A stretch of DNA of 64,000 bases from Fragilariopsis cylindrus CCMP1102 (Eukaryota > Bacillariophyta > Bacillariophyceae > Bacillariales > Bacillariaceae): assembly GCA_900095095.1 (NCBI GenBank), contig FMBT01000171.1:19259-83258 (forward strand), given 5' to 3'. Below are positions 1 through 11,475 of the stretch, piece after piece. The notes under the pieces are model-generated. The model saw nothing but the letters and a program-made list of their open reading frames with translations. It did not search any database and had not been told where the DNA came from. Both the position numbers and the translations under genes were made by a program. The stretch's first letter is position 1; each line of letters starts with the position of its first letter.

Positions 1-381
1 TAGTATAATATACAATTGTGACATTATATTTGGTTGGTAATTCATGGTATTACTAGAAGTACTTTACAGTCCCTTGCTTTTTAAGAATTTCATATTATTT
101 ATTGCTGCAATAGCAGTGTGCAACGTCTTTGCAGGAATAGTATAGCGAAGCCAAATGAGTGATTCATTATTATAAGTATTGCACTACTATAATTATAATG
201 AAGAGGATTACTATTTTTACATGGATTCGATTTGAATTTTTGTCTAATGTATTACTATTGGTGGTTTGGATCATCAACTTCGTGTAGTTAGTAATGTTAT
301 ACATAGCATATGTTCCAGATGATTCGACTGGGTAACAATAACTACAAACTAAAACTAATACAGTAGTCTTGTCACAGACTA
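1..381. other. AT-rich spacer, no gene seen
   Basis: No reading frame with recognisable protein character, no tRNA and no strong repeat is seen. It lies downstream of the GST-like remnant on the minus strand. Confidence 0.6.
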
Positions 382-782
382 CTATATGTACCGTGCTTGC
401 AACAACAAATTAAGATAGTGTGGCAATGACGTTCTTTTTGTAGTTCGCAATCCCGTCTTGATTCTTTGATTTTCGTTTGTCGCTTTCAAGGAAGCTTTTC
501 TACATTCATGTTGTTTCGTTTGTTGATGGAAAGCTTTTAAAAGAGGGTAATCATTTTCAAATACGATGAAAGATGATGCGGTTCGATTTCTTCAAGGAGT
601 TCCCATAGTCGAAAATCTGGATAAGTGTAATCATTCCCAACTAAGAATAATGATGATCCATCTTCTGTTGCTGTTGTTGTTTGTTGACATTTCAAACGTC
701 GTTCAAATAAGGGAAGATACTTTGCATCAGCTTTATGGAGTTTCGTTAATAACAATAATGATTGGATGACAAAGTGTGACAC
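382..782 (-). pseudogene. Glutathione S-transferase C-terminal remnant
   Basis: The minus strand encodes the C-terminal helical domain of a GST. The stretch YLPLFERRLK is followed by FLVGNDYTYPDFRLWELL, which fits the F-V-G-x-x-x-T-Y-x-D-F signature of mu-like GSTs. After a one-base shift near 559-561 the protein continues as FENDYPLLKAFHQQ, the usual Y-P-x-L-K-x-F helix. One added T in the TTT run restores this frame, which then stays open to a stop at 382. No N-terminal thioredoxin-fold domain is visible upstream to about 1600. A possible splice acceptor lies at 731-732, so an upstream exon could have been lost or moved. Similarity to the family is clear; whether it is a functional gene is doubtful. 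Confidence 0.55.
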
Positions 783-1184
783 AGTGTATTTTGTATGTGA
801 AAATAAACAATATGAACTTATGTACTATGGTAGAGCCAGCCTCTCTTTCATGTACAGCTTCTTTCCTACAAAGAACCTAGTACATAAGTAGGTAATCATT
901 AGAGAAGTTAGTGGTCTAAATGATCAACTTAGCCAATTGGCCTAAAACTCTCAGGACTCAAGAAGCCAAAACCATCGATAGAATCAGATCCAATGCAACA
1001 ACCACTCTGAGTTGATGACATGCCACCACAGTTGAATCATATTGTTGGTAGCAGAGGTGGGGAAGATATATATGTATGGTGCATGTGATAGGGTCATGTT
1101 GCAGGCTAGTTTGGATGGTAGCTGATTATTTGGTTGTAGATATTGTATCTGCATGCGTTTATTCTTCTCTATACATATAAATTG

Positions 1185-1224
<40 letters not shown>

Positions 1225-1630
1225 GGGCTATCTCTAGAAAGGAAATCTCTCACATTCTACTCTTCTATAATCAATTGATAACTGTTTTGGTAAGTACATT
1301 ATTTCTGTTTCTGTGTAGTGTGACATATCAGAGGATAGTATTTTTCAGTTCAAAATCAACAATCGATATTTCTGAGGGAAAATTGTATTTTTCCTTCAGC
1401 ATCTTAGTTGTAGATCCTTACAGAAAATCAAGAATACGAATACACCGTACTTAAAGTTCTCGTCAGTAATAGTTTCCTAGAGTGGCAGACATCGAATATA
1501 TTTCTACAAGGACCGTACAAGATATACTGAACTTGTTTCCATTCTTTTCCCGATCTTTCTGCTTCTCGTTACGTTTAATTTTTCTTCTTTTCTTATCATA
1601 TACATTGTAAAGAACTTTATATTAGTTAAG
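783..1630. other. Intergenic spacer with TA microsatellite
   Basis: AT-rich spacer between the GST remnant and the 3' end of IF-3. The only clear structure is the TA repeat at 1189-1221. Short open frames on both strands lack protein character. Confidence 0.6.
1189..1221. repeat. (TA)n microsatellite
   Basis: About 16 uninterrupted TA units. Read in either direction it produces meaningless Ile-Tyr repeats in spurious frames. Confidence 0.95.
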
Positions 1631-2649
1631 CTAGCTAAAAAGATCGTCCGTTAAATCATCGGAACCAAACAAATCATCCAACGATGATTCGATATCCGCC
1701 TCCAGATCAAGAAGATCGTCGCTGCTATTACTAAGAGAAGAATCCGACGATGAACCATCTTCATCGTCAGCTTCTGCATCCGCTATAATTCCAGCAGCAG
1801 CAAGCTCCTCTGATACAGCCTTCTTCTCTTTCAATCGTTCTTCTCTTTTCTTTTTCTTTTCTTTATCTGATGCTCTACGATCAGCACCAACTTGCTTAAC
1901 AACCTCAGGACGGGGTGTAAAAATCAAAGACAAATTCCGTCCTTCGCGTTTGGGCCGTCCTTCTCTGACACAAGTATCTTCCATTTCCATTGCAAGTTTG
2001 TCTAAAATTCGAATCCTAACTTGTCGTGTTGTATTTCCCTTCCACGAAACGCTATAGAACATTTAACACGATTTCCTTGATTTAAAAATTTCAATGCAGC
2101 CTTTTTACGAACTTCATAATCATGTACGTCAATCTTGTAGGACATTTTAACTTCTTTAACTTCGGTTGCCTTTGAATTCTTCTTAACTTCCTTTGCTTTC
2201 TTTTCTTTCATGTATCGGTATTTGGAATAATCAACAATTTTAGCAACGGGTGGGTCCGAATTGGGATTAAGTAAAATAACATCAAGTCCACCCATTTCTT
2301 TTGCCTTGGCCAGTGCCTCTGCCTTTGTCATTACACCTAATGCTTCATCCTTACCCTTTGCGTTGGGTGTTGTCACACGAAGTTCATCGAATTGAATTTC
2401 ATCGTTCATTGGTGGTTTCTTTTCTTTTACAGGTGCACGTCTCATCATGTTCATGTTACGTCGAGCCATGAATAATGCCGATGATGTGGGGGACAATTGC
2501 TGCTGTTCTGGAATACTTATTTGTTGTAGAGAAGAAAGTCCGATACGAGGTACGAACCCTTGAACAACAGCAACGACCGAAAAAGTTGTAGCAAGTACAA
2601 GGAGGAGGGCCGATGGTCCCCTATCCTGGATGCTCCTACTGGTCGACAA
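1631..2649 (-). CDS. infC: Plastid translation initiation factor IF-3
   Basis: Single-exon gene for a bacterial-type IF-3, which binds the 30S subunit and proofreads start codon selection; here probably in the plastid. The first 30 residues form a signal peptide (ALLLVLATTFSVVAVVQGFVP) whose end, Q-G-F-V-P, matches the diatom plastid-targeting cleavage motif. The IF-3 N domain follows (DEIQFDELRVTTPNAKG, VILLNPNSDPPVAKIVDYSKY) and then the C domain (MSYKIDVHDYEVRKKAALKF, RVKCSIAFRGREIQ). The frame stops at a TAG in 2002-2004 inside the C domain, while the continuation LDKLAMEMEDTC is one frame off. Adding one T to the four-T run (2004-2007) joins them into 339 residues. The acidic Asp/Ser tail is an extension relative to bacterial IF-3. 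The frameshift is probably an assembly error. Confidence 0.88.
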
Positions 2650-3870
2650 TTCATTTTCAATATATTATATATTCTTGCCTTTGGAGGTTTATTTGTCTGG
2701 GTGTTCTGGAACTGCTTGATAACAATAGTCTGGGAAAGGTGATGTTTGTGAAGCAAGCAACGGACACAGTCAACAGGGAAAAGCAGTTGGTGGAGAAATG
2801 AAAGAAAATGAAAGGTAGCGATGAGTGACGTTACGCGTGACACAGTGTGATTGCGTGTTAAATAATCATTTTAAAAAACGCCGGAAGAGGCAAGACGGCG
2901 TGATTTAAAAAAAATGGAAAATATGGTCAGAATTCCTTCCTTCCTTGTAAAATCGAGCATACAATCAAATTAGGCTTTTTTTCTTGCATGTTGACACTTA
3001 ATTTTAATTGCCTCCTTCCATTCATTGCCATCAGGTGAGCCAAGTGAGTACCAACTGTTAATACAATATGCTTACTAGTTTTACATAATATATGATCATC
3101 TGCGTTTGATTAGATTTTACTGTAAAGCTCCATGAGCACCTTATTTTCCAACAGAAGCAAGAAGATCTCTCTCATTGTCTATCATTCATTACAAAATGAA
3201 TAAGCCACTTGGATGAATGGAGCCTTATTTCATTGCAACTAGAAATTGCTGGGTCAATGGTAGTAATTATACATGAGATACCATCTTTGTGGAGTAGCAC
3301 CGGTCCCATACAAGCATCACTGCATGTGTAATAGTAAAAGCATCATTAAATACCCCTTATGTGCACTATGCCACAGCAGGAGGGTAGATACCTTACAACA
3401 ACATTGTCTTTCTCCTCTCCTCATAATATTTTGATACCATTAATTTGTCATAAATACAAGACTGTTGATGATCGATCTATCAGTTATTCTTGGTGTTATT
3501 GTTCTCAAATGTTATACTTGTATGGCAATACTTGTATTAGCGTAAATGTGCAATTTTCTCCAGTTTTTTTTAGTGCAGGGGGCATACATAAAATATAAAA
3601 GGAATTTGCCGTATTCTTGGTTATTTTTACCATAATAAACAAAAAATTTGAAACACGACAGCTGGCGTTGTTAGTACTGGTAAACACGCGCTTAATGCGT
3701 TTAACACGACAGATCGTGAGAAGATGAACCCTTTTGGTGCGAGGATACGAAAAGAGTGGAAAGACTCGTCGCAAGTGATGTTTATTTTTAATTTTTATTG
3801 AAGTTACACTAATTAACTCCGTTACGGTTCGCACGACACTTTCATTATTGCTTACCATTTATCATCAACC
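2650..3870. other. Intergenic spacer between divergent genes
   Basis: Holds the upstream regions of IF-3 (minus) and the DUF6824 gene (plus). No RNA gene or repeat recognised; short frames here are not protein-like. Confidence 0.6.
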
Positions 3871-5178
3871 ATGTCGGACCAAATCAAGGAACCACATCCT
3901 CATGATGTGTTATCGGGGAGAGGAAATTATGTAAACTATCACGATGGGAATGAGTATTTTCGTAAGATGGTTCGAGATCACAAAGTTGATTACGTGAATT
4001 GTCCTAAGCAACAGAAGGGAAAATTCTCAAAATTGATTGTTGATAAAATAAAACAACGTAATCCTCCCGGTCGCTTTCTCAAACAAGTTAAGGATTCAAA
4101 ATTATGGTATGATATCGGAGAGAAGAAGGCATTAGATAAAACACGACAAGCTCTTCGAGAAGGAGCACCAGAACTCATGCAGAATGATTCGCCGGGAATA
4201 GAGGATGGAAGCGGCCATAATCTCGTACAAAGTGTAGGTGAAACGTCTGTCCGACCATCAGCAATTTCGGTTTTTTTTTATTTTTCGACGATAATAATTC
4301 TTACTGAATGAACTTTCTTTCTTTCTTTCACTGCTGTACTTATACTTTTTCTTTATTTAGCGACATTCACCATCAGAACAACAGTTCCAAAACAGTGAAC
4401 TTTCTATCTTACAACAATCGATTATGAGTGGTAACTTTGATGGGAGTGGGTTCATGTCTAACGTATCCCCCGGCGGCGGTGGCGGTGGCGGGATGATGTC
4501 TCAAAATGGTTTGATTGCGGCAGGGTTGTCACCTCAAATAATGGCATCTCCCCTATATGCTTCTCCTGGAATGAGTATGTCAAATAGTGCAACGCCGTCA
4601 TCAAATAACTTGATGAGTCAACGATTCGGTAATCGAACGGGCGGGATGAATTTATCACAAGTCATACCACCACCCCAAGTCCATCACCGGATCAAAACAC
4701 GAGTAATATTAATTCGATGTCGATGATGCAACAACAACAGCCAGCAGCTTCAGCAACAACAAGCACTACAACAAGAAAGGGAGAAACTTATTATACAACA
4801 ACAGCGACAGGAGCAAAAAAAACAACTACGGCTTCTTCAGCAACAACAATACCTACGACAGCAACAACAGCAGCAGCAACAACAACAACAAGCACGACGT
4901 CAATCATATACATCACAGCAGCAACAGGAAATACTTCTGAATGCCACGGCTGTGATGGGTAATAATCAATTAGGTATGACGAGCCCACAGCAGCGGCAAC
5001 AACAACAACAACAGCCGGAACAAATACATATGGATCAACTAAGAATAAATAAACTAAAAGAGAAACAACAGCTGCTGCAACAACAAATCAATGAACATAA
5101 ACAACTTGAAGAACAACTGAGAAAACAACAACAAATGGATCAGCAGCAGCAGAATCAGCAACAGCAGAACAGCAGCAA

Positions 5179-5209
<31 letters not shown>

Positions 5210-5922
5210 AACAACAACAACAGCAAAATCCATCCGAAATGCAAAAACTTCAAAGTAGGTTGGGAGAAATTTATAACACGGACGCATTCTTGGATCCGAC
5301 ACCCATTCATAGCAACGAAATGTCGGGAGTACAGTCGTCGTCTTCATATCAACATCGTCAACAACAGCAGCAACAGCAACACAATGAAGAAGGTAGCGAT
5401 AACGACTCAGAACGTTTTCGAACGTTAAAACGAGAAAATAGTCTCAAAATGGAAAGCGTATTCGATCCGGAGGATACTGTAACACTTACTGAGGGGAAGA
5501 AAAAATTCGATGCAAGTGCAATGAGTATGTCAGGAACGAGTTTATCAATGGGGGATTTTGGCGAAGAGAGTGAACTTAGTGCTCTATTTGATGCATCGAT
5601 GCAAATTACTCCTGGAAATTATGTCGTCGGTCTGAACGATAGAGGAAATCGATCTCAATCAAATTCATTGTCACCAAAGCGAGAGAGGGTTATGAAATCA
5701 TCATCGACGCCGTCGACCGAAGGTAATAATTATAAAGATAAACATGCAGCTCTTCTTGGTATGAGTCTTGCAACTATTGGTTCGTCGTCAGGATTTGATT
5801 ATTCAGGATCACTTAAGACACCCTCGACTGCCGGAGAAAAATCCAGTAGTAGTGGTAGTATGAATATGAGTTGTGACAGTTCCTTAAGTCATCTATTTGA
5901 GGACTCTATTAAAGAAAGATAG
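3871..5922 (+). CDS. DUF6824 domain protein, Q-rich
   Basis: Two exons, 3871-4233 and 4361-5922, with a 127-nt GT-AG intron (donor GTAGGT). The DUF6824 domain fills residues about 7-108: PHDVLSGRGNYVNYHDGNEYF, YVNCPKQQKGKFSK, PPGRFLK, KKALDKTRQALREGAPEL. This domain is greatly expanded in diatoms and is often suspected to be regulatory, but its function is unknown. After it come a Gly/Met-rich segment, a long Q-rich tract with coiled-coil character (4740-5230) and a Ser-rich acidic tail. Three one-base shifts occur: one C short at 4673-4676, one C extra at 4741-4742 and one base short at 5167-5168. Correcting them gives 641 residues and an exact multiple of three. Nuclear localisation is a guess. 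Confidence 0.85.
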
Positions 5923-6408
5923 GAAAAGAGCGGGGGTGTATTAAATAACGGTATTGTATAATATTTTATCGATTTTATCATAGTAATTTCCGTTGGGAAT
6001 AATGTTATTATCTGTCCTTTGGTGTAGTTCAAAATATTACGGTGTGTTTGTATGGAATCGGCAATGATTAATTCTTTCTCTTTAATAATCTTTTCCGATA
6101 GAAATGTAATTAGTAAAGAAAGAAATCTTTCAACTTGTGAATTGCCATTATTACTATTATTTCAGATTAGAAATGTGCCTCCCTCTGCTCAGACAATAAA
6201 ATAAAAGCAGAGAGCAGTTACCGACACATTTTTTAATTGAAACATCACTACTAAGTACCGTGATAGAAGATGCCTTTCCTCCTTCTGAAACTCCACAGCG
6301 TACTAATACCATGTACTTTCTCGTGAGTTCAACATTTCGTCTTCGGTAGATCGACGTTAGTCGTAGGATTGTCGCCCCCATTATTGGTTTCTTGTAATTC
6401 AGCTATAT
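5923..6408. other. Intergenic spacer
   Basis: Holds the 3' ends of the DUF6824 gene and, on the other strand, of the decayed membrane-protein gene. A minus-strand frame at 6157-6381 shows no recognisable family. Confidence 0.5.
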
Positions 6409-7200
6409 CTAACTTACTTCTGAATCATTTTTATCTTCAGTATTTTTCGCTCTATTCGTAGCCCAATAATAGGAAAAGAAATCGAGTACCGGTTTTCGAA
6501 CATCGGGTTTCGTCATAGTGATACAGGTCGATACAATCGGCTTGGCGGAACAAAGTAACGTTCGAGTTCCGTAGAAATAACCAGCAAAATTTGTAAGTAT
6601 AATGGTTGCGAAAACATGAAGAGTGCCATTCCTGGAACCCATACTGCGACGAATCAGAAAAAGATTCGGAAGAAATAACCTTCATCCTACTGTTCGGACA
6701 CGAGCTCAATAAACCACACCTCCAGATCATAACACATACGAAGAGAACCAAACCGACTGGAATTCCAACACTTTGGATGAAGGAAAGAGAAAAGTAGATA
6801 TAACCAGGAGCAATATCTCCCAGAAAATGCCCAAGGACAGCCAAGAGCATTGCAGAGCAGTAAACTGGTATTGCTTGTATTGTCACTTTGCAGAGACTTG
6901 GTGGATTAGTCCTACATATCCAAGAGGTTTTCTTCACGAAATCATATACCTCATAGGCTATATCTACATTCAAATATAGATCTGCTGTCACAACATTATC
7001 ATTCATACAACATTCCCGGGATGTCTTTTCTCAGAAAAAGAGGCCATAGCAATATATCCACCAGTCGCTTCATTCCAGTAGTCGCTGCAAAGCATCAGTA
7101 TGCGCCAGGCCAAAGAAGATTGAAAAGTGCATCGGGAATTGCCAGTATACAGGTATTTATTGGAACTGGATCGACTGGCGTAACTTGTTGTCTGCACCTG
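6409..7200 (-). pseudogene. Broken multi-pass membrane protein gene
   Basis: The minus strand carries pieces of a hydrophobic protein in more than one frame. From upstream: CILAIPDALFNLLWPGAY, then ADLYLNVDIAYEVYDFVKKT with C-R-T-N-P-P and VTIQAIPVYCSAMLLAVLGH, then YIYFSLSFIQSVGIPVGLVL, and in a shifted frame HVFATIILTNFAGYFYG. At least three transmembrane segments and a conserved-looking cytoplasmic loop can be seen. The layout resembles uncharacterised seven-helix-like families of diatoms, but I cannot name one. There are stops and frame changes near 7140, 7010 and 6640. Unlike other broken genes here, single added bases do not clearly restore one frame, so true decay is more likely. Confidence 0.4.
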
Positions 7201-7224
7201 GATACGATTGATGTTTGTTGGTGA

Positions 7225-7698
7225 TTCCTTTTCTCCTTCATAAGTAATCGTGACAAAATTGGAAGGACCAAAGCAGATGATATTAAAACTAAGAGATCAT
7301 CAGTCCAATGAACGAAACAAAAGTTGTGTCACTAAGGTTAAGCTGCTTCGTGATCGTTTCTTTCTTTACTGGATGACCAAAATTTCGATAGAGTGGTTGA
7401 GGATTTGCTTTCTTACGTCTACGCGAAGTGTAATTTGTAATTTCGTAATTTCACTACCATTATTTCGTACTTCAAGTAGCTTAAGAGAAATTGATAAGCC
7501 CCATCACAGGTGTTATAAATCTTTCTGAAAAATTCTTGACACAGATGCTCGACATGTCACATACGAACATACTGTACTAAGTACTAACGTTACGCATGAG
7601 AAGTAACACAGTATTCATCACAACACAGCAGCGAGATTGTCAAGTACATGTAGTACATTGTAGTAGAAATAGTAAAGGTAGTATACAGTAGTAGATAT
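7225..7698. other. Intergenic spacer
   Basis: Region upstream of the FAD monooxygenase. Nothing recognisable beyond short random frames. Confidence 0.5.
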
Positions 7699-10166
7699 AT
7701 GACCAGCTTCTTATTACGGACACTGTCCGCTACCACTACGAGGAGACCAGCCGCAACCGGACGTCGATCCACTCTGGCTGTCGTACTATTTTCGATTGTG
7801 GTAGTTGTTGTGACAGTAGCTCTAGTCGAAGCTTTTGTTCCTTCACAGATACCAACTCGTAACAGAGCATACCGACGACGACTGCTGCTGCTGCTGCCAC
7901 ACCGGAAGATGCGATTCAATGGTGTTATTCAAGAAGAAGAAGAAGTGGAAGTGGTAGTACAAATTTATTTTCCACAACAATAAATTCCTCTTCGGATGTT
8001 CCAATAACACCTCCTCCAAAGCAACAAAGTTCTGCAAATAGCGTCATTTGTGGTGGCGGTCCAGCGGGTTTGCTGACATCAATTATGTTGGCTCAAAAGT
8101 TTCCCAATCAAAAGGTGAGTGAGTGGCGCGCATTGTAACTGTATATTGTAGTGTTGTAACATTATATTATACTGTACTGCATGCATATTATTGTTCACTT
8201 TGGCTTATTCGCTATGGATGTGACTGTGATTATGACTACTGGTTTAATTTGATAAAGCCTACAGCCATATCTTGTTCTTTTCCGCTAAAGAACAATCGTA
8301 ACATAATCCAATGCCTACCGTACTTGCTCCTGACACAAAATCATGGTGACTAAAAAACTTTAAACAAAAATTACGAAATAAATAAAAAACTCTATACTGA
8401 TATAGATCAAAGTGTACGAGCGACTACCCGCACCATATTCGCCTACCGATTTGACTGTTTGGAATGATTTTGCTAAGTTTTATTTAATTGGATTGGGTGG
8501 TAGAGGACAGACAGCATTGGGAAAATTTGGTGTGTGGGACGAAGTTGAGGAGGTTAGTACGGCTGTTGTTGGTAGGAAAGACTGGTCACCCGGATCGGAA
8601 GAAGGTGTCGAACGGATCTTTGAGGGACGGAATAAACGAAAGTTTACAACCCAGGTATTACCCCGAGATAAATTAGTATCAGTATTGCATCAACATATCG
8701 TAGATAATTATTCAAATGAACAAATTGAATTAAATTACGGATTCGAAGTCATGCCTGTTAAGTTTGATAATGACGATGATGACAATCAAAGTCACGCTGT
8801 CGTCGATATTTACCGATGTCAAGGAGAAAAGGGAGATGAAGTCGACTGTGAAATGGACCCTATCGAGCGTATCTCAACAGATCTTTTGATCGCTGCGGAT
8901 GGAACATCAAGAACAATAGCGAACTACATGGCAGAAACTGATCAACGTGAACGCAAGTCGATGAATTTGATTCAGAGGCTATTCGCAGGAAAAACCTTTC
9001 AGTGTGACCCGATACATTGACGACAATCGGCGTGTGTATAAATCAATTCCAATGAAACTGCCAAAAGATTGGAGACCAGATTTAAATTATTCTGCTAGAT
9101 CGAAGGATGGTGGTATGAACATAGATGCGTTACCAGCGAATCGTGATGGTAGCTACTGTGGTATATTGCTTTTGAAAGAAGATGATCCGATGGCACAGGC
9201 CAACGTCGACCCTGAAACGTTACGAGGATTCTTAAATGAGAAACTTCCTCAGTTTTCATCAATGCTCGACGATAAGGTCGTTGCACAGGTAGCGAAGAAG
9301 CATCCCTCGTTTCTACCATCGTTTCGATCCGTTGGTCCAAGATTAAACCAAGGCGATCATATCCTGATTTTGGGTGATTGTGCGCATACCGTCAAGGTAA
9401 GGATATTGAAACCAAAAAAGTTTGAATGACTTCCAGAAAAGAATAGAATTTTCCAGGAAACTAGTAGTAACAGTCGAACTTGCTTGTTCATATTCCATTT
9501 GCTTTCCTCCATTACTCATACAACTCATTATTTCTTTGTGTTTTTTCTTCCTTCCTTCTTGTCGTCTCGTTTTGCTAGCCTTACTTTGGTTTGGGTGCAA
9601 ATTCAGCACTAGAAGATGTTTCAATATTTTCTGATTGCATCGACGATTCCAATGAAAACATGATAGATGCTGTCATGAGTTTCTCGTCGTAGAGCTAAAG
9701 ATTCCGAAACACTTGTCCGTATTTCGAGAGAACTTGATCGTCCTGGTATACTCGGTACAGTCACATTTATCATCCCGATAATACTAGACGCCATATTTAA
9801 CAAAATCAATCCAAATTATTCGCACCTAATATCATATCTATGCTTCAACGAGACGATATGACATTCAATCAAGTTGCACGACGGAAACGTCTTGATCGGA
9901 CCGTTCAGGTTGCTGTACTTGCTTCGTTAATGACCGGTGCAACGTGGATGGCAAAGTTTGTAGTTGCAGCAATTGCTAAAGCTATCGGACGTCGTTCTTC
10001 GACCGTATCATTGGTTTTGGCAGGAATTTCCGCTGGTATGATCTACTCAAAAAAATCGTTGACACAATATTTAAATTCTGATATGGCACCCGCAGATGTT
10101 CTTGCCAAGATGAAATCTCCCATTACCGAAGATGGGGAAACAATGGAAAAGGATGTAAAAGCTTGA
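7699..10166 (+). CDS. Plastid-directed FAD monooxygenase (KMO-like)
   Basis: Three exons: 7699-8114, 8406-9396 and 9579-10166 (introns 291 and 182 nt). An N-terminal hydrophobic helix ends in V-E-A-F-V-P, a diatom plastid-targeting motif. FAD-binding signatures appear in order: the dinucleotide motif VICGGGPAGLLTSIMLA with KVYERLP closing the second strand; the DG motif LLIAADGTSRT; and the GD motif ILGDCAHTVK joined across intron 2 to PYFGLGANSALEDV. The C-terminus (ISMLQRDDMTFNQVARRKRLDR) and two hydrophobic stretches resemble kynurenine 3-monooxygenase-like flavoproteins. The substrate cannot be told. Five single-base shifts occur: one base short near 7880, one A extra at 8990-8994, two short near 9674-9684, one short at 9813-9815. 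Correcting them gives 665 residues exactly. Confidence 0.8.
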
Positions 10167-10290
10167 AAAAAATAATGATAGAAATAGCTAGCTAGGAAGA
10201 ATCATTTTTTTTTAATGTTTATTTTTTTGTTCTACTAATACTGTTGCCGATAATGTTAATTTACAATCGAAGCAAACGACGTCGGTAATT

Positions 10291-11061
10291 TCAAACCATC
10301 AGTGTACTAGCGTTGTTGTTGCTACTAGAATTATAGTGGGAAACGGTAGTAGAAGCAGATGATGATGAGGATGCGCCAGTTGGTTCGTCTGTGTATAATA
10401 CTGATCGGAGTGGTATCGCTTCACTGTTTTGAGATAATTCTTCTCCTCCACCTCCTCCAGATACAAGAAGACGATAATACCGTGTAAATTCTTTTCGTGC
10501 CATCAATAACTGTATCATTACAAGTAATTGAAAAAAACACATAAATGAACTTATATATGATAATGTATAAAGTATTCTCGTCAATGAATGATTAACGATC
10601 ATATGTCGTCCACTTTCTTCGAATACATTACCATTGGGATTTAATTTTGATAAATTTAGTAATAAATTCGTTTCAGCCGACCAAACATATACCATATTCA
10701 ATGACAGTAATGATGCACAGAATGTACAACCAGTAAATATTCCAATAACAAAATGTGCTTGATGTAATAATGATGACTCGTCTGCTGGTCCAGAAAATAA
10801 TGCATAACCAAGTGCAGCATGGAATATAGCAAATACACCTGATGATTCTCCCGTGAAGGTAATACCTTTATTAACCTTCCATAATTCTTGTAATCCAGGA
10901 CCTTCATAACATGGCATTACATAACATGCCTCAGCTGCATTCCAATATACTAATTTACAATACCAAATTGAAAGTAATCCCAGTACTGCATGACTAATCG
11001 CTAATAATTTTCTCCATGGAAATAATGATGATGATGATGATGATGAAAAAATCGCTGTCAT
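10291..11061 (-). CDS. Four-helix membrane protein, unknown family
   Basis: An intact 256-residue frame. Four hydrophobic segments are seen: LLAISHAVLGLLSIWYCKLV near residue 20, a segment around GVFAIFHAALGYALF, one around FVIGIFTGCTFCASLLSLNM, and one near YISSFMCFFQLLVMIQLLMA. The cytosolic tail is Ser/Asn-rich and low in complexity. Tetraspan topology is visible, but the Cys-Cys-Gly loop motif of tetraspanins is not, so that name is not used. It is tail-to-tail with the monooxygenase gene, about 125 bases apart, and divergent from the SDR gene. I do not recognise the family. Confidence 0.7.
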   Translation of the reverse strand: MTAIFSSSSSSSLFPWRKLLAISHAVLGLLSIWYCKLVYWNAAEACYVMPCYEGPGLQELWKVNKGITFTGESSGVFAIFHAALGYALFSGPADESSLLHQAHFVIGIFTGCTFCASLLSLNMVYVWSAETNLLLNLSKLNPNGNVFEESGRHMIVNHSLTRILYTLSYISSFMCFFQLLVMIQLLMARKEFTRYYRLLVSGGGGGEELSQNSEAIPLRSVLYTDEPTGASSSSSASTTVSHYNSSSNNNASTLMV

Positions 11062-11475
11062 AATATTATTATTTATTTGTTTTATTGTGTCTTATCGTCT
11101 TATCGTCTTATCTCATATCCATATTTGTTGGGTTCAAAATCGGAACTTGGCTTTGTTGTGGCAATTCGACCAGCCAGTGATGACAATCTCTTCGTCGTCC
11201 TCGAAGCAAGCTAAATGTTGACAGTAACCGATGTCGGCGTTTGATAATTGAGTTGTGTTGTAAGAGTTGTTGTCGTTGTCAAAGGGCAATGAATAAGATT
11301 TAAAGATACAAGTATTGGCGCGCATTTACCGCGCGCGTGTAGATGTCAACAACAACAAAATAAAGCAAAAATCAACTTCCTGATGATCCGACACTAGTTT
11401 CAAATTATAAGTTGGGATGGATCACATAGCCATAAAACATAAAGCATAGAAAACCAACACAACATCAAAAGCATC
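11062..11475. promoter_or_regulatory. Divergent intergenic promoter region
   Basis: The 414 bases separate the starts of the four-helix protein (minus) and the SDR (plus), so both promoters must lie here. No specific element can be named. Confidence 0.4.

Noticed and set aside
1631-2649. Programmed ribosomal frameshift in IF-3
   Set aside because: The same one-base shortage in homopolymers occurs in many unrelated genes of the window, and no slippery site with a downstream structure is evident.
4703-4747. A 42-45 nt in-frame GT-AG intron removing the TGA at 4724 in the DUF6824 gene
   Set aside because: Too short for a normal intron, and the shifted frame of this segment looks like real protein; paired indels explain it better.
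5054-5347. Poly-Val/Leu frames antisense to Q- and N-rich genes, here and near 18 kb, 36 kb, 50 kb and 57.4 kb
   Set aside because: They are the complement of CAA/CAG/AAC repeats in real genes.
4724-9020. In-frame TGA codons as selenocysteine sites, suggested by the tRNA-Sec genes
   Set aside because: TGA stops such as the one at 4724 coincide with frame changes, and no recognised selenoprotein family or SECIS-like structure was found in this window.
10291-11061. Tetraspanin identity for the four-helix protein
   Set aside because: The Cys-Cys-Gly motif and conserved large-loop cysteines of tetraspanins are not seen.
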